From the NCBI GenBank assembly GCA_033816765.1, contig CM066293.1, forward strand, positions 2,666,001 through 2,730,000: a stretch of DNA of 64,000 bases, written 5' to 3'. Positions 53,483 through 64,000 of this stretch are shown here, in pieces. A model generated the notes under the pieces. That model worked only from the letters and a program-made list of their open reading frames with translations. It made no database searches and was not told where the DNA came from. The position numbers were made by a program, and so were the translations under genes. Position 1 is the first letter of the stretch. Every line of letters begins with the position of its first letter. Source of the stretch: Nothopassalora personata. Taxonomy: Eukaryota; Ascomycota; Dothideomycetes; Mycosphaerellales; Mycosphaerellaceae.

Positions 53483-54055
53483 CTACGACACGGCCACAAC
53501 GAACAAGAATACCCACGATGGGAGGACACCACTGGGGGTTTCTAGGAAACCAGCGGGAAGGGAGTCCCAATCGAAAGTATCCAACCACTGCAGGGACTTG
53601 GTCGACAAGGGCTCGAGGGGAAGATCGGGATCGGACCGGAGAATGGCGGATTGCTCCGAGCGCCAGGTCTGCTGATCCTCCAGAAACAACTCTTCCTGGA
53701 GGCACGTCGCCTTCTTCGAAGCGCGCTCTTCGGCAAGCTTCAGAGTGCGACGGAGACGCGAGATCTTGGAAAGAAGAGCGCTCAACTCCTCTTGTTTCTT
53801 GTCCAGAGCGTCGAGGGAGTTCTCAAGGTCTCTCGAGACCTGCTCCCTGGTGCGGTCAAGCGAAGACCACGACGCATTCACACACTTGCGACCCTGGGAA
53901 ATGCAGTTGGAACAGCGGGCGGAACGAGATTCGTCTGGAAGCATGATGCAACAAAGGCCGCGACTATTACAGTAGTCGCAGGGGGATTCGGCGGGAAGAC
54001 CAGACCGGGAAATTTCGTCCAGAACGCGCTTGCGACGGTCAGTCGAGGACGGCAT
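53483..54055 (-). CDS. TRG-II antisense Zn2Cys6-like/coiled-coil protein
   Basis: Intact; the ATG at 54055 (MPSSTDRRKRVLDEI, 190 aa) is likely, another lies at 54082. Counted from 54082, C35-x2-C38-x6-C45-x11-C57-x2-C60-x6-C67 has exactly the same spacing as the TRG-I protein, followed by the same kind of W-x-L-DRT turn (NASWSSLDRTREQ) and a long coiled coil (DKKQEELSALLSKISRLRR). The rest of the sequence is quite different from TRG-I. Same position: antisense, between gag and the 3' LTR, transcribed from the LTR-c side. Confidence 0.75.
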   Translation of the reverse strand: MPSSTDRRKRVLDEISRSGLPAESPCDYCNSRGLCCIMLPDESRSARCSNCISQGRKCVNASWSSLDRTREQVSRDLENSLDALDKKQEELSALLSKISRLRRTLKLAEERASKKATCLQEELFLEDQQTWRSEQSAILRSDPDLPLEPLSTKSLQWLDTFDWDSLPAGFLETPSGVLPSWVFLFVVAVS

Positions 54056-54134
54056 CGTTAGCAAGAGAAGGAAAGGACTCACAAGTCATTATAAAATGGA
54101 TTGTTGGGGACAACAATGCTGAAGGGGGGGATTA

Positions 54135-54482
54135 TGTTACGGAACAGTGTTATCGGTGCAAATGGTTGGACAACGGAGCAGGAAACCAGACGAAGCTGCA
54201 GACATGGATGCCTGGGGAGTCACGTGACAGAGCGATCAGGACTGATCGGTCCTGATCACTCTTGATCAGTTGATCAGACTCGCTCAGGGCAGAGCAGGAC
54301 AGATCACGCCAAGACATGGCACTATATAGACGACGCTTCTTTACGAGTAGATAGGAGCCTCGTGCTCAACTCATTTTAAGTATACACCATATACTGTTTG
54401 GAACCACTACCTTCATAACTGATTGAGACATCCCTGCAAAGATCCAAGCCCGAGTTGTGATAACGTACAGCGGTTCCTAACA
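54135..54482 (+). repeat. TRG LTR-c (U3c-R-U5c)
   Basis: TGTTACGGAACAG to GTTCCTAACA. U3 differs from LTR-a/b and has clustered TGATCA half-sites (54236-54282). The TATA/R segment is shared with a and b, and U5 with b. Confidence 0.9.
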
Positions 54483-56056
54483 GGTAGCTAGTACGTTAGT
54501 TAACCTAAAAGGTATTACTAAGTACTTGTAGTAACCGTATTACGTATAAAACGTAGTCTTCTACTCGTCTCCTCGCTTAATAGGAATACGGTAGTAGGTA
54601 TCCTATAGGTTAATTATAGTAAAGAGCTTCGTACCCTATAGCCTATCTAATGTCTTACTAATTAGGGGTAGTAGGTATCGGTTCTTTACTATAATCTTAT
54701 TTAGACCTCTATAATCTATATAGAGCCTAAGAGTGCCGTTCTTCTTTAGTACGAATAGGATAGACGTGCCCGCCTTACTTACGGATCGCCTAATCTACCC
54801 GTTCTCTATTGCTTACGTAAGGTATTCCTTTAAGGCCTCTAGCTTAGTTAGAGACTAGTAGTATAGCGGCTTAAAAGGGGGTTTCTTTCCTTCTACGAGA
54901 TTAATCGTATACTTAACCCCGTTAGATATCTTACGCTTCGCCTACTTATTAGGTACGTATATATCTCGGAAGTCTATAAATTCTTTAGGCTATAAGGGAC
55001 CCTCTCCTTTAGATACCGCTATAGTAATAACCTAAATACTTATCGTATATACCTACTTTAAGCTCTCGAGATCCTTAAGGAACTCGCGTATATTACGCTA
55101 CTAAATCGTAGGCGTCTCGGTACTATAGTACTACTAGTTATCCTTATTAGCCTTTATAATCTAATTACGATACCGCTAGGGCCTACCTAAGATAACTAAC
55201 GGCCTACCTATAGGCGCTATATAGTAGATAGCGTTACTTACGTACTCTACTCCTATATCGTTAGCGAGTCGTACGCGAACCGTATAGGCGCCGTAGTAAT
55301 ACCCTTAGTCCTACGTATACGACTCTAGATTTAGAAGCTTTATACTACTAATAGGCTATATCTAGTATCGGAGTATATACTCGTACGATACTAAGCTTAA
55401 ATCTATACCGTTATCTAGGAGAAACGTAGCCTCGCGAAAGCCTTTACGCGTCTCGACGGCGCCTCGTAAGTAACGCGCTAGACTCGTATCGACTTGCCTT
55501 AAGGGGTCTATATAGAAACTTGGACTAAGGAGCGACCCTTACCTAGTCCTCTACCTTTTCCCTATTTACCCTTCTTAGTTAAAGTCTCTATAGTTTCTAG
55601 CCTACGAACCGCTTACGCCTTACGGTCCTTCTATAGGTATCTACTTTAGTACTCCGTCTTATAGTAACCCTTCTTACCGTAGCCGTAGTATTCTACCTTT
55701 AACTTCTAGCTAGTCGTAGACGAGCTACCGGCGTCTCGCTACTAACTCGTACCTTAGGCGCTTAGTACTTAACTTAACTTCTATTAATTTAGGTAATTAG
55801 CCCGCTTATATACATCCTTAGCTTTACGCTTACGACGCCTATACTATCCGCGGTCGTACCCTCCGCTACTACCTTAGCGCTTAGTACTTTCGATATACGA
55901 GGCTAGGACTACTAGCTCTTCTTTAGTCGTAGGGATATCTTAGTAGCTAACGATAGCGGACCGTAAACGAGACGTAAGCTTTACTAGTAGGTACCGTACG
56001 TATTACGCTTCTAAGTAGTTACCTAACTAGTCCTCTATAATATCTAGCTTAGTCGG
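54483..56056 (-). pseudogene. GypD-2 pol/gag, N-terminal block (RT, protease, end of gag)
   Basis: Colinear with GypD-1 about 6430-8003: RT, protease and the gag C-terminal zone. RIP stops. Homology stops at 56056; the rest of gag and the 5' LTR are absent. Confidence 0.7.
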
Positions 56057-56490
56057 TGTTGTGAATTAGGTGACTAAGGTCTATGTTAGTTAGGACTTGG
56101 CACATACACACTATATTACACTGTTTTCTATAGCTAGATAGTCTCACACCTTGTGGCAATTCATGAGGGTTACTAATCCACCCTATCGTTTTAATCTAGA
56201 AGCTTGTACTCGTTAAATACCTATTTATAACAGGTTATGAGCCCGGGTGCTCCTCTACCTATCCAATTTAAAACCTAAATCGTTATCGAAGCTCTATTAA
56301 GGATTAGCTTGCCTTACTAGTAGACTTAACCCTACATTTGTTTTACGGACAACTACCTAATCGATTTAAGAACTACTATAGGAGATCGGCACTAAGCACT
56401 GTTACTATAGTATAGTATCTAAAAGAGCTAGACTAGGTATAGAGTTTAGAAACAACACCTCTAGTAACCTAGTAAGATCCGCTAAGGATA
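56057..56490. other. Unidentified LTR-like sequence between GypD-2 and GypD-3
   Basis: 56057-56457 begins TGTTGTG and ends AACAACA, as a solo LTR might, but the 5-bp flanks do not match (GTCGG and CCTCT) and I find no partner in the window. 56458-56490 ends in GGATA, the target duplication of GypD-3, so 63964 onward is probably its continuation. Confidence 0.3.
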
Positions 56491-56687
56491 TGTTAAGGGG
56501 ATGTCGTAATGTATAGCACGCCCACGACCTACTAGTCGTAGATGAACTAATTCTTACCTTTTATTCTAGACGCATCGCGCGTCGCAAGGTGTACTTATAC
56601 GTGTCACGTGCGGCTTAGTAGCCGGTCGCGACCGTATGTTACATGTAAGGCTACATGTAAGGGTTAGCTACTAGGCTGCCCCTTGTA
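56491..56687 (-). repeat. GypD-3 3' LTR
   Basis: TGTTAAGGGG to CCCCTTGTA, the least RIP-changed GypD LTR, which shows the original TG...CA ends most clearly. Confidence 0.9.
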
Positions 56688-56990
56688 ATTGCCTCCTCTC
56701 CCGTGCGAGCTATCCTTAGCTCGCTAGTTGCTACGTAGAGGCTCCTACGAACTTCTAGAACTATAGTTACTATGCGGCCTATATACGGGTTACGTACGTG
56801 TCGTTATGTAGGTGTAGGTAAGTGAGGCTTAGTTACTATGCCGACGTAGCTAGTTAGGGGCATAAAACTCTAGCCTAACTTAGCCCTATTCTCTAGCACG
56901 TTCCCTAGCTTATTACCTTCGCTACACTACTACTACGTACCCGCACCGTACTATTATCGTAAGCGCCTCGCTAGCATTATTATTATTATT

Positions 56991-58009
56991 ATGTCTACCG
57001 TGCCCTCCTCGCCGCTATTCTCTAGCCGCTCCGCCTCCTCTAGTAGTACTAGTAGCGATAGCACTACTAGCGCCGTAGAAGACGAGCGCCGCTAGGCGGC
57101 TCTAGTACGCGACGCCCCTAGAACGCCTAGTGGTCGTAAGCGACTAGCATTACCCTCGTAGCTACTAACGCCCTCGCTAGCTACTAAGCTCTCGTAGAGA
57201 ATTAACATATACATACGGTACCTCCCGTACTTCGTTAGGGGTAAGTCTCTACGCGTATCGCCTACGATTCGTATACTAACTACTTACTAGACGAGGCCAA
57301 TAACTATAATAGTGTTACTACCGGCGAGCTCCTAAAGAAGTGTAGCCGCTATAGGCGTAGTAAACATAGCTACGTACCTAACACTAGCTACGCTATCGCC
57401 TCGCTAGTAAGCCGCCTACGCGCCGCGCGGTCCTAGCGCGACTTCCTTACGGCTATAATGGGCTAGGCGCCTATAGACCTCTAGTAGTAGGAGCTAGTGG
57501 AGTAGATCCGCCTATATACCTAGCTAGGTAACGATATTAAGGAGGTAAGTCGCTACTTCGCTCGTACGAGTCGACTACTACTCGCGGGGGAGGGCTCTAG
57601 TGCGTCCCCTATGCTTCGGCTAACCCTTCCTATAGGCTATTAGGTAGTTTAATGCCTATAAGCATAAGCGTACCGGGGAGACCCGTATACGTGCCTCCGC
57701 CGCCGCCGCTACCACTGCCGCCGCCCCCGCCGCCGAAGCCCTCGCGCTCTAGTAGGAGTAGAACCGCGCCCTTAATGGGCTGTTCGAACTCGGCCGCGCC
57801 GTGAGTCGTATGTTCCTCGCCTACGTGTACCCTACTAACCGTAGTCCTAGTTCCTATAGGCGTAGAGCATCGATACTACCGCCGCCGACCGGGCATTCTT
57901 ACCTAAGTTACTACGTAACGATAACTAAGGCGCTCGCCTTACACGCTGCTCGCGGGCTCCTCGCCTACTACTACTCTACGTAGCCCCTAGTAGGCGCGCT
58001 ACTCTTTAG
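56991..58009 (+). pseudogene. Four-exon antisense gene of GypD-3
   Basis: ATG 56991. Exons 56991-57240, 57291-57544, 57636-57800 and 57845-58009; introns 50, 91 and 44 bp as in GypD-1. Intron 3 has the donor GTGAGT where GypD-1 has GTAAGT, a TG-to-TA RIP change. All introns keep a CTAAC branch site. It starts MSTVPSSPLFSSRS and shares the Ser-rich N-terminus and charged middle. Exon TAG codons stand for Gln. The gene runs from the 3' LTR side toward pol and stops about 60 bp before the pol stop. Confidence 0.7.
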
Positions 58010-58559
58010 CTTTTATTTTATTTATAGTTAAGAAAAGTTTTATTTATGCTCTAGTACTAGTCTTATTTGCTTCTCCTTAACGCCTTATAGTCGGCTACTA
58101 TGCGATCCGCATTCGCGAGGCCCTCCGCCGGTTCCTAGCTATTATACTCCTCTAGCTAGTCCTTCTACTAGACTAGATACTATAGCTTACCCTTACGCTT
58201 ACGCCTATCTAGTACTACCTCTACCTTATACTCTCCGTCCTTATTAGCTAGAGGGGGTACGGGTCTATCCTTATCGCTACCGATATACGGCTCGAGGAGA
58301 GAGACATAGAAGACGTTATAGAGCCTTAAGTCGGCTAGTAGCGCTAGGCGGTACGCCTACGAACCGATAGCGTCCGTAATGCGGTATAGACCGATAAACT
58401 TCGGACCTATCTTCTTCTTTAGTACTGCTAACTTAAGGTTCTTCGTTAATAATAGGACTAAGTTACCTACGCGGTAGGTCTTAGCTTAGTAGGTCTTATT
58501 ATAGTAGCGAGCCTAGCTTTCTACTATAGCCTTCTATCGCTCCTCGAGTATAGCGCGTA

Positions 58560-59324
58560 TTGATTGATTGATTATTCCATTAACGTGCTATTTGAGTCAA
58601 AGACTATGCAACACGGGTCTCGAGAACGAGACCAAAATTTGAGAGAAGGAGAAAAGCCCCGTCGTACCCCGGACGTAAAAACTCCTTAAAAGATGCGAGC
58701 AACGCTCGCTATTCGAACCGTAAATCGAATATATTGCGGCGTAGTACGCGCGTACCCGGTAGTCGTGTCTTGTCGAGAATTGCGGTTTGTCGCCTTGCCC
58801 CGGGCGAGACAAGTTTTGCGCCCGTGTCTCGTTCTTGTTTTAAAAAGCCAAGCCGGCCGTACCCGTACGCACCGAGCAAAATCCCAAGAAACACCCGTTG
58901 CCTCTGTTTCAATCCAGTCGCGTTCTCCGGTCTCGAGTGTAGCTCCTCGGTCGCAGTGGCCTCGCTGTCGTCCCCCCCTCGGCCTCTCTTGGTTCCAGCC
59001 GTGCAGTATACGTGGTTTGCGCCCCTAAACGCCTCTCTTGGTTCCAGCCGGCAGTTTACGTGGTTTGCCGGGACGACAGGTAGACAGCGCCTTCGTTGTT
59101 CGAGCGACGTGTACGCTATGTACGTCGCTTTCCCTTCTCGCAGTTCCGGAGTTCTTGTTTGTAGATTTTGAGCGTATCTCGTTCGTTCGGTTCGTCCGAC
59201 CTGTCTTTTCTTGTTTCGAGTCGAGTAGGCTTGTATTTTTCGAGAGAGAGAGTCTTAGTTTCTCTTCGTCGTAACGAAGATACTTACGTCGTCCGCCGCG
59301 TGAAGGCGCTCTCTATAGGACGAC
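58560..59324 (-). mobile_element. Rp2: second copy of the ~760-bp retroposon, inverted to Rp1
   Basis: Flanked by GAGTATAGCGCGTA (58546-58559 and 59325-59338). In its sense it starts GTCGTCC as Rp1 does and ends in (ATCA)n, seen as TTGATTGATTGATTATTCC on the + strand. Nearly identical to Rp1 (one internal base change noticed, tail different). The uninterrupted site is seen in GypD-1 near 4340. Confidence 0.8.
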
Positions 59325-62300
59325 GAGTATAGCGCGTAGTTTTCGTATGCGACTCGTAGGTATTACCGCTACTAGTACTTCCCCCCCCTAGGTCTCGTCT
59401 CGAGATCTACTTAGTATAGTGGTAATCTTAGGTCGCTAACCGTACGCTATCTCGAACGGACTTATCCGTAGTGTTAGGTAGATACTGTTATTAGCTACGA
59501 ATTTAGTAACTGTAAGCTACTTAGCCTACGTAGTTTAATTGTTACTATAGTAATAACGAAGGTATTGTTCGAGGGTTTAGTTTACCCTCTTAGTTTAGCC
59601 GTTAGTCTAAGGGTAAAAGGCCGTGGATAGCTTACGCTTTATACGCGCCTCGAAGTAGAAGTCACTCTAAAACTAACTAGTAAAGACCGGACCTCGGTCG
59701 CTTACTATACCTAACGGGACACTATAGTATCGCACAATTTCGTCTCGTAGGAGCCTCGTAAGCTCTACGGCTGTACAAGTCTTCGTCGTCGGGATATATA
59801 AGCTTATTTTTAAGTAGCGATCGACTATTACTAGGATCGCATTATACACGCAACCGGCTCGCGTGCTAGAGGTAGGTCCGTAATAAAATCTATAGTGATT
59901 TCCTACTACAGTCGCTCCGGTCTAGGAAGCGGTTATAGCTCGCCGTAGGGTCGATAGCGCCTTGCCTTCGAACCCTAGTAGGTTCTATAGGCTTAGACGT
60001 ATTGTTTTACGTCCGTGCTAAGTAAGTCCTACTAATAATTACGTCGTAACAGCTCTTTAGTCTTAGTCCTTCTAAAGTAACCCGCGAGGACGTCGTCGTA
60101 GTATATGCGAATTAGATGCGACCTAATTGCGTAATCCCTAGGTACTACGATTGCGTCTCCGTAGTATATAAGGTCATCCTTCACATGCTATCCCTTAGCG
60201 TCCCTCGCGCTTAGCGCCTACGCTAAGCATACGATACACTAGTCGTCTTACTACTACGCGATCTTTATTAAGAGTAGGATTAACTTACCCGTCGAGCTAT
60301 AAGCTTAACCCTATATTACTGTAGCGTACACTACTGCTAGTAAAGACGGCTTGTCTTAATAGGGAAGGTCACCTCTCCGTACTACTATTGCCGCGCCTAT
60401 GTCGCCCTACATCGCCTCGTAGGTAGTAAGCACGCGCTTTACCGTCGGCTCGCTTGTCCCTTCTAGAGACTCCTTCTAGAAAGATAGCTTACTTTATAAG
60501 GTAGGTAGTAAGTTCGAAGTTTGTTACGTTATAGCTACGTAGTTACTACGTCTCGAAGGCGCGTCGGCTAGGTTAGTCTTACCCGGCCGATGCTCTACTA
60601 TAAAATTAAAAGACTATAGGAACGTAGCCTATTAAGCTTACCGCCTATTTAGCTACTTTACTATTATAAAGCCCTATAGGTTAGCGTAGTCGACTAGCAC
60701 TCGTACCGTATACGTAGCGCCCTCTAAGTATAGCCTCTAATGCTTAAAAGCCTTAACTACTGTAAGTAGCTCCTAATCGTACGTCTCGTAGTTGCACTCG
60801 GCTAGTATTATCTTACGTAAATAGAAGGTAATTGGATGCTACTTAGCACTAAATAATTAGGATATAATACCTACGATCGCGAAACCTAAGGTATCCGTCT
60901 CGACTCGCGTACGTAGCGTAGGATCAAAGTGCCTAAGTATTAGTGCACCTAAGAATCCGGCCTTAAGCTATCGAAACGCCTACTCTTTACTTAAGGTCTA
61001 CGTAAGAGGGCCGTGCTTCTTGCCGTCCTTAGATCCCTTTAGTAGGTCCGTTAGGGGCTTATAGACCCTTAAGTATCCTTCTATAAAACGCCGGTAGAAG
61101 TTATAAAACCTAAGGAAGGACTAGACCTTATAAAAGGTCGTAGGTGTAGGCTATTCCTCGATAGCGGCTACCCTACTCCTGTCTATCGATACGCCTACGG
61201 CGCTTACGATAAACCTAAGGAACTCTACACTCTCCTAGAAGAAGTGACACTTCTTAGGGTTTACGAATAGGGCAAACTTTCGTAGCCTCTCTAGTACCGC
61301 GCGTACGGCTCGCACGTGTGCCTTACGCGTCTCGCTATAGATGAGGATATTATCTAGGTAGACTACGTAAATGTTATTAACTAAGCCGGTTAGCGCCTTG
61401 TTAATATACCCTTAAAAGGTTACCGGTGCGTTAGTTAACCCGAACGGCATTACTAGGTACTCGTAGTATCCGTATCGCGTGCGAAACGTAGTCTTCCACT
61501 CATCGCCTCGCTTAATAGGGATACGATAGTAGGCGTCCTTCAAATCGATTATAGTAAAGAACCTAGAACCTAATAGCCTATCTAGCGTCTCGCTAATTAG
61601 GGGTAGGGGGTATCGGTTCTTTACTATAATCTTATTTAGGCCCCTATAATTAACATAGAGCCTAAGAGTGCTATTCTTCTTTAGCACGAACAGGATAGGC
61701 GTACCCGCCTCGCTTACGGACCGCCTAATCTACCCCTTCTCTATTGCTTACGTAAGGTACTCCTTTAAGGCCTCTAACTTAGTTAAGGACTAGTAGTATA
61801 GCGGCTTAAAAGGGGGTTTCTTTCCTTTAACGAGATTAATCGCATGCTTAACCCCGTCGGGCATCTTGCGCTTCGCCTACTTATTAGGTGCGTATACATC
61901 TCGGAAGTCTATAAATTCTTTAGGCTACGAGGGGCCCTCTCCTTTAGGTACTACTATAGCAATAGCCTAAACACTTATCGCATAAACCTACTTTAAGCTC
62001 TCGAGATCCTTAAGGAACTCGCGTACGTTACGCTACTAAACCGTAGGCGTCTCTATACCGTAGTACTACTAGTTATCCTTATCGGCCTTCACTATCCGAT
62101 TACGATGCCGCTAGGGTCTACCTAAAATTACTAATAGCCTACCTATAGGCACCGCGTAGTAGATGGCGTTACTTACGCGCTCTACTCCCGCGTTATTAGC
62201 GAGTCGTAGCCGAACCGTAAAGGCGCCGTAGCAATACCCTAGGTTATACGTATACGACTCTAACTTCGGTAGCCTTGCCCTATTAATAGGTTACATTTAA

Positions 62301-62421
62301 TGTCGGAGTACATACTTATACGATACTAGGCTAAGATCCGTACAGTTATCTAGGAGAAACGTAGCCTCGCGAAAGCCCTTACGAGTCTCGACTACGCCTC
62401 GTAAGTAACGCGCTAGACATG

Positions 62422-62608
62422 CATCTACTCGCCTTAAGGGGTCGACTTTAGGAAAACTCGGACTTAGGAGCGACCTACTTATAGTCCTCTACCTTTTCCC
62501 TAGTCGCTACGATAGACACACATCTACTCGCCTTAAGGGGTCGACTTTAGGAAAACTCGGACTTAGGAGCGACCTACTTCTAGTCCTCTACCTTTTCCCT
62601 AGTCGCTA
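62422..62608. repeat. 99-bp tandem duplication in GypD-3
   Basis: Starts with CATCTACTCGCC at 62422 and again at 62521. Single in GypD-1 (near 7436). Confidence 0.85.
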
Positions 62609-63766
62609 CCCTTCTTAGTTAGAGCCTTCGTAGCGTCTACCCTACGAACCGCTTACGCGTTACGGTCCCTCCATAGGTGCCTATTCGGGCAATCCGTCTT
62701 AATGTAACCCTTCTTATAGTATCTATAGCACTCCGCTTTAGTCCTATCGAAGGTTATAGACGATCCGCCGGCGTCCCGCTAGTAACTCGCACCCGGGTCG
62801 CGCGACGCCTAACTATACTTCTACTACTTCGAGCTACGATCGCTTCGCCCTTAGTCGCCCTTAGTCTCTCGCCTACGGCGACTATACTACCCGCGGTCGT
62901 GCCCTCCGCTACTACGCTCCGTGCTTTTAATACGCGAAGCTAGGATTACTAGTTCCTCTCTAGTTATTAGGATGTTATAAAACTTAATGATTACGGACCA
63001 TAGGCTAGGCGTAAGCTTAGCGAGCATGTGTCGCACGCGTTGCGCCTCCGTATAGTCCCCTAACTGATCCTCTATAACATCTAGCTCAGTCGTAAACTAA
63101 CGTACTGTCTAGTTGTCCTTCTATTTCACCGCCTTATACTCTAACATTACGTTAAGTACGCGGTTCATAGGGTTACCGTATACGTCTCGATAGAACTCCT
63201 TAAAGTCCTAGTATATATACCCTTTAAGGTTAAGGACGCTATAGTTAGCGTACTATCGCTCACTTACCTCTCCGCTTAGGTACATAACCCTATATAGGAC
63301 CTTTAACTCGTTCGTCGTATACGTGCCGCCTAAGAGGGTAAAGATAAGAGAGAGCTCCCTTAGGAATACCCGTGCTTTCTTAATCGAGTCCCCTCTAAAA
63401 GGCGTAGGTTCTTTAAGACGTAAACGTGTCGTATGCGATGCGACCGCGCCTCGAGCTACGATATTATCGTTAGTTACTATAGATAGAGGAGGGGGAGGGG
63501 GAGTAGGGGATAGTTCTCCGCCGGATTCGCCATAAGGGTCCGCCGGCGGCACGCTTACGTCCCGTAAGATCTCTAACTGTTTAATCTCCCTCTATATCTC
63601 CTTCTCCTTAACCTCTACCTAAAGGGCATCCCTCCTTACGACTAAGGCTACACGCCTCGCTTGTTACTAGGCCCTAGGGCTTAGGGGAGCCGTAGGCGTA
63701 GCGCTGCTGTCGTCGCGTTCGGACTCTATAGCGTGTATAGATTGTAACGAAGAGAAGAATTAGAAC

Positions 63767-63963
63767 TATTAAGGGGATGTCGCAATGTATAGCACGCCTA
63801 CGACCTACTAGTCGTAGATGAACTAATTCTTGCCTTTTGTTCTAGACGCATCGCGCGTCGTAAGGTGTACTTATACGTGTTACGTGCGGCTTAGTAGCCG
63901 GTCGCGACCGTATGTTATATGTAAGGCCACATGTAAGGGTTAGCTACTAGGCTGCCCCTTATA
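63767..63963 (-). repeat. GypD-3 5' LTR
   Basis: TATTAAGGGG to CCCCTTATA, followed by GGATA. Confidence 0.9.
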
Positions 63964-64000
63964 GGATAACTAGGTACTTAGGAAAGGCGTGCAGTTCTAG
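63964..64000. other. Flank of GypD-3
   Basis: GGATA duplication and 32 bp of unidentified sequence; likely the continuation of 56458-56490. Confidence 0.5.

Larger units (their letters stand above)
49978..54482 (+). mobile_element. TRG-I/TRG-II: tandem of two gag-only LTR retrotransposons
   Basis: Three LTRs (49978-50312, 52058-52375, 54135-54482) enclose two internal regions. Each has gag on the + strand, a Zn2Cys6-like gene on the minus strand, and a polypurine tract (52043-52057, 54120-54134). There is no pol, so mobility would need enzymes from another element. No RIP. The outer flanks do not repeat (CCTCT left, GGTAG right) and ~130 bp of host element are missing, so the tandem probably arose by recombination between two nearby insertions. 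Gag-only elements with terminal repeats resemble the TR-GAG class described in plants. Confidence 0.9.
37824..56056 (-). mobile_element. GypD-2: diverged, RIP-mutated GypD copy with three nested insertions
   Basis: 3' LTR 37824-38004, the antisense gene region (to about 40080, split by Rp1), then pol read right to left in three blocks (40600-41639, 48629-49977, 54483-56056) separated by GypB-2 and the TRG tandem. The blocks align in order with GypD-1 4000-8003. The gag 5' part and the 5' LTR are missing beyond 56056. It is more diverged from GypD-1 than GypD-3 is. About 130 bp equivalent to GypD-1 6303-6430 are missing at the TRG insertion. Confidence 0.85.
58065..63552 (-). pseudogene. GypD-3 gag-pol remnant (split by Rp2)
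   Basis: Gag start intact at 63552 (MPPADPYGESGGELSPTPPP; 63253-63552 open). Gag, knuckle and protease reach about 62050. RT 61412-61687 is open, with [23 protein letters not shown] and [12 protein letters not shown]. Then come RNase H (about 60950-60700), integrase (about 60400-58350, with Rp2 at 58560-59324) and the chromodomain end near 58070. The gag protein has a SIKKARVFLRELSLIF-type capsid stretch. RIP stops elsewhere. Confidence 0.85.
56491..63963 (-). mobile_element. GypD-3: complete RIP-mutated GypD copy carrying Rp2
   Basis: 197-bp LTRs (56491-56687 and 63767-63963) and a 5-bp duplication GGATA (56486-56490, 63964-63968). Contents and order equal GypD-1: antisense gene, chromodomain, integrase, RNase H, RT, protease, gag. 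RIP is present but somewhat lighter: gag and RT pieces are longer than in GypD-1. It carries Rp2 in the integrase region and a 99-bp tandem duplication near protease. Confidence 0.93.

Overview
The window looks like gene-poor, repeat-packed heterochromatin of a filamentous ascomycete (Pezizomycotina). No host housekeeping gene is visible. Almost everything is transposable-element DNA nested several levels deep. Evidence for the group: chromodomain Ty3/Gypsy elements, a Fot1/Pogo transposase relic, short introns with CTAAC branch sites, Zn(II)2Cys6-type proteins, and saturating RIP (repeat-induced point mutation). In most of the window CpA/TpG is replaced by TpA, so Gln codons have become TAG/TAA and CTAG is everywhere. 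Species cannot be named from this.

Layout (my family names). GypC fragment 1-1606 (+); GypB-1 1607-13965 (-), split by GypD-1 2273-8869 (-); complete GypC-B with both LTRs 13966-25875 (-); GypC-C 25876-36712 (+), split by the intact, unmutated GypA 27024-34399 (-); Fot1/Pogo relic 36713-37823 (-); GypD-2 37824-56056 (-), split by retroposon Rp1 (38483-39240), complete GypB-2 (41640-48628) and a tandem of gag-only LTR elements, TRG-I/TRG-II (49978-54482); an unidentified LTR-like stretch 56057-56490; complete GypD-3 56491-63963 (-), carrying retroposon Rp2 (58560-59324). There are two age classes: RIP-saturated GypB, GypC, GypD and Fot1, and unmutated GypA, TRG and Rp, which lie inside the mutated ones.

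How the parts work together. GypA is a textbook autonomous element: identical 152-bp LTRs, 5-bp target duplication, gag, pol with protease, RT, RNase H, DD35E integrase and a chromodomain-like tail, a -1 frameshift cassette at the gag stop, and a primer-binding site complementary to its own LTR. The TRG elements have only gag and must borrow pol.

The most unusual theme is extra genes beyond gag-pol. GypB, TRG-I and TRG-II each carry, antisense and next to the 3' LTR, a small gene for a Zn2Cys6-like cluster plus coiled coil. GypD carries in the same place a four-exon antisense gene whose reading frame and splice sites agree in three copies. GypC carries a large sense-strand third ORF and a long palindrome that recurs in the LTR, before pol and before the third ORF. 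Comparing sister copies shows that the antisense gene and U3 are exchanged as a block while gag or pol stays nearly identical.
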